7,364 bases of DNA from Dehalococcoidia bacterium (GTDB lineage: Bacteria > Chloroflexota > Dehalococcoidia > SZUA-161). The notes below the pieces were generated by a model that ran no database searches, had not been told where the DNA came from, and was given only the letters and a program-made list of their open reading frames with translations. The DNA lies in assembly GCA_020344295.1 (NCBI GenBank), contig CP070819.1:1811986-1819349 (forward strand), read 5' to 3'. The translations under genes were made by a program, and so were the position numbers. Below are positions 5,526-7,364 of this stretch, in pieces (position 1 is the first letter of the stretch; every line of letters starts with the position of its first letter).

Positions 5526-7364
5526 TTAAACTACCCAGAGAGGGCAGAGAACCAGAGTAATAGTGCTAAGTAACTTGACCAGGACGTGCAGCGAAGGGCC
5601 GGCTGTATCCTTGAACGGATCGCCAACGGTGTCGCCGACTACCGCGGCGGCATGGGCATCCGTCCCCTTGCCCAGAACATTGCCTTCCCTGTCCAGTAGC
5701 TCCCCGGCCTCGATCTTCTTCTTGGCATTGTCCCAGGCGCCGCCACTGTTATTCAGGAAACTGGCCAGCAGGATTCCGGCAATAGTGCCTACCATCAGGA
5801 AGGCAGCAACTGCCATCGCTGCATCATAGCTTTCTATCTGGTTAAAGATCACACCCAGTATTACAGGCGTACCGACGACCAGAAGTGACGGGGCGATCAT
5901 ACTTCGCAGTCCTGCCCTTGCGGTGATATCGACCGCCCGGGCATAATCGGGTCGCGACGTACCCTCCATAATGCCGGGGTCAGCACGAAACTGTCGCCTG
6001 ACTTCTTCAATGATCATGCCCGCCGTTTTGCCCACTGCCTTGATCGCCATCGAGCTGAACAGGAAGACCAGCATCACGGCAGCCAGAGCGCCTACGAAGA
6101 CCTCCACCCTGGCAAGGTTCACATCTTCAAACAAGGCTACTTCCCTGAGCAGGGCTACGCGCTCCAGATAGGCCTGAAAGAGCAGGAATGCGGCCAGGCC
6201 TGCGGAGACCATGGCGAATCCCTTAGTCAGTGCCTTGGTCGTGTTACCAACTGCGTCAAGACGGTCTGTTATGCTTCGTGCTTCACCACCAACGCCTGCC
6301 ATCTCGATGACGCCGTTGGCATTATCGGTGATGGGGCCGAAGGTATCCATCGTCAGGATGAAGGGACAGGTCATAAGCATTCCCATGGTTGCCACTGCGG
6401 TGCCGAATACACCGCCATGGATTGCGAGGCCGCCAACCATTCCCGGTATGATTCCTGCGTTTATCGCGTGTTCAATCGCGTTGTCGCCCATCCAATATGC
6501 AAGCAGCAGGGCAAAGCCGATCGCGGCACCTGTAGCCACAGTTGTCTCAAACCCAACTGCAGTACCGGATACGATGTTAGTGGCCGGTCCGGTCTTCGAA
6601 GCCTCGGCTATGCCGTCTACAGGTTTGTGGCCAGGCTCCGTATAGTATATGGTAATGAACACCACCGCCACACTGGCAAGTATGCCTATAGCACCAGAAC
6701 CGATGAGCCATACGTAGTCCGAACCAAGCATGACGAACACAGTAACGACCATTCCGACCAGGGAGAGGCCAACGGCGAGGAAATAGCCCCGGTTAAGGGC
6801 ATTCATCGGGTTCTCGTCCTCCTTGGCCTTGACCGACATCACCCCTAACATGGATGCGAAGATACCGAAAGAACGGACGACCAGCGGGAACAGCACCCAG
6901 ACTTCGGGATGTGCCAGTCCAACTGCGTCGGACGCGCGCCAGAGTACTATACCCAGGATCATGGCGCCGATATTCTCGGCAGCTGTGGACTCGAACAGGT
7001 CCGCACCACGGCCAGCGCAGTCACCCACATTGTCACCGACCAAGTCGGCGATGACAGCTGCGTTCCGTGGGTCATCTTCAGGAATGCCGGCCTCCACCTT
7101 ACCGACGAGGTCGGCTCCCATATCGGCCGCCTTGGTGTAGATTCCACCACCGAGCTGGGCAAAGAGTGCAACGAAGCTGGCGCCGAAGCCGAAGCCAACA
7201 ATAGTGTGTGGTGCGATGTTAGGGTTGTTATGGCCGCCGTAGGCGTAGTACATGATCGCCACGCCGATCAGGCTCAGGGCTACGATGAGGAAGCCGGATA
7301 CGGCACCTCCCCGTAGGGCGACGGTAATAGCTCCATTGAGGCTCTGCCGGGCGGCGGCGGCGCA
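5526..7364 (-). CDS. hppA: K+-independent H+-translocating membrane pyrophosphatase, N-terminus beyond window
   Basis: This integral membrane pyrophosphatase hydrolyses PPi and pumps protons across the cytoplasmic membrane. The open frame runs uninterrupted to the window edge, giving 612 visible residues; perhaps 60-100 N-terminal residues lie outside. In visible numbering, the active-site loop GGGIYTKAADMGADLVGKVE spans 72-91. GDNVGDCAGRGADLFES follows at about 110-126, DTFGPITDNANG at 340-351, and GDTVGDPFKDTAGPSLH near the C-terminus (about 577-593). Many hydrophobic segments separate these loops. The residue that decides cation dependence is Lys (GNTTKALTKG, Lys codon at 6234-6236), with Thr three residues later. 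This is the signature of K+-independent, proton-pumping enzymes; the K+-dependent form, which includes the Na+ pumps, has Ala. A GTG at 7262 is not the real start, because the upstream frame (QSLNGAITVALRGGAVSGF) is typical pyrophosphatase sequence. A strong terminator follows the stop. Confidence 0.96.
   Translation of the reverse strand, partial: CAAAARQSLNGAITVALRGGAVSGFLIVALSLIGVAIMYYAYGGHNNPNIAPHTIVGFGFGASFVALFAQLGGGIYTKAADMGADLVGKVEAGIPEDDPRNAAVIADLVGDNVGDCAGRGADLFESTAAENIGAMILGIVLWRASDAVGLAHPEVWVLFPLVVRSFGIFASMLGVMSVKAKEDENPMNALNRGYFLAVGLSLVGMVVTVFVMLGSDYVWLIGSGAIGILASVAVVFITIYYTEPGHKPVDGIAEASKTGPATNIVSGTAVGFETTVATGAAIGFALLLAYWMGDNAIEHAINAGIIPGMVGGLAIHGGVFGTAVATMGMLMTCPFILTMDTFGPITDNANGVIEMAGVGGEARSITDRLDAVGNTTKALTKGFAMVSAGLAAFLLFQAYLERVALLREVALFEDVNLARVEVFVGALAAVMLVFLFSSMAIKAVGKTAGMIIEEVRRQFRADPGIMEGTSRPDYARAVDITARAGLRSMIAPSLLVVGTPVILGVIFNQIESYDAAMAVAAFLMVGTIAGILLASFLNNSGGAWDNAKKKIEAGELLDREGNVLGKGTDAHAAAVVGDTVGDPFKDTAGPSLHVLVKLLSTITLVLCPLWVV

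Noticed and set aside
6211..6645. 144-codon open frame on the plus strand
   Set aside because: It lies entirely opposite the pyrophosphatase gene, whose protein motifs are unmistakable; the product has shadow-like composition and no recognisable domain. The same holds for other plus-strand frames in 5563-7316.
7260..7262. GTG as the start of the pyrophosphatase
   Set aside because: The frame continues upstream to the window edge with typical pyrophosphatase sequence, so this is an internal valine.
7346..7364. GGC/GCC triplet run at the right edge
   Set aside because: It encodes a short alanine run in the pyrophosphatase frame and is too short to call a repeat.

Overview
The window suggests an anaerobic bacterium with roughly half G+C. 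It carries a two-component, radical-type (R)-2-hydroxyacyl-CoA dehydratase / benzoyl-CoA reductase system. It also carries a membrane proton-pumping pyrophosphatase, an energy-saving enzyme common in energy-limited anaerobes. GTG starts, ATGA/GTGA gene overlaps and AGGAG-type ribosome sites are ordinary bacterial features. The taxon cannot be fixed from the sequence alone; Chloroflexota (Dehalococcoidia-like) or Desulfobacterota-like sediment bacteria are reasonable guesses, no more.

Layout. (1) Positions 1-3670, minus strand: a tight four-gene operon read right to left. It holds a 377-residue BcrC/HgdB-type subunit, a 422-residue BcrB/HgdA-type subunit, a 264-residue BadF/HgdC-family ATPase, and a second BadF/HgdC-family ATPase cut by the left window edge. 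Two iron-sulfur catalytic subunits followed by two non-identical ATPases is the arrangement of ATP-dependent (class I) benzoyl-CoA reductases (bcrCBAD, badDEFG, bzdNOPQ). Simple 2-hydroxyacyl-CoA dehydratases normally use one homodimeric activator. The substrate cannot be read from the sequence. (2) Positions 3671-3962: a divergent control region. It has a near-consensus sigma-70 promoter for the minus-strand operon, a leader of about 125 nt with overlapping inverted repeats and a terminator-like hairpin, and an extended -10 promoter facing right. (3) Positions 3963-4784, plus strand: a small dimeric alpha/beta-barrel (EthD-like) protein and a PaaI-type hotdog thioesterase. (4) Positions 4834-5235, minus strand: a gamma-glutamylcyclotransferase-like protein with its own promoter. 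(5) Positions 5236-5525: a non-coding stretch with two copies of an AGTCC palindromic element, a third dyad, and a strong intrinsic terminator. (6) Positions 5526-7364, minus strand: most of a K+-independent H+-translocating pyrophosphatase, with its N-terminus beyond the right edge.

How they may fit together (inference): the operon would carry out an ATP-driven low-potential reduction or dehydration of an acyl-CoA. The divergent thioesterase could hydrolyse stalled or product CoA esters. The pyrophosphatase could recover energy from the PPi released when acids are activated to CoA esters. The barrel protein has no assignable function. The most noteworthy items are the complementary motif changes in the two ATPases, the structured leader of the operon, and the paired AGTCC palindromes upstream of the cyclotransferase-like gene.
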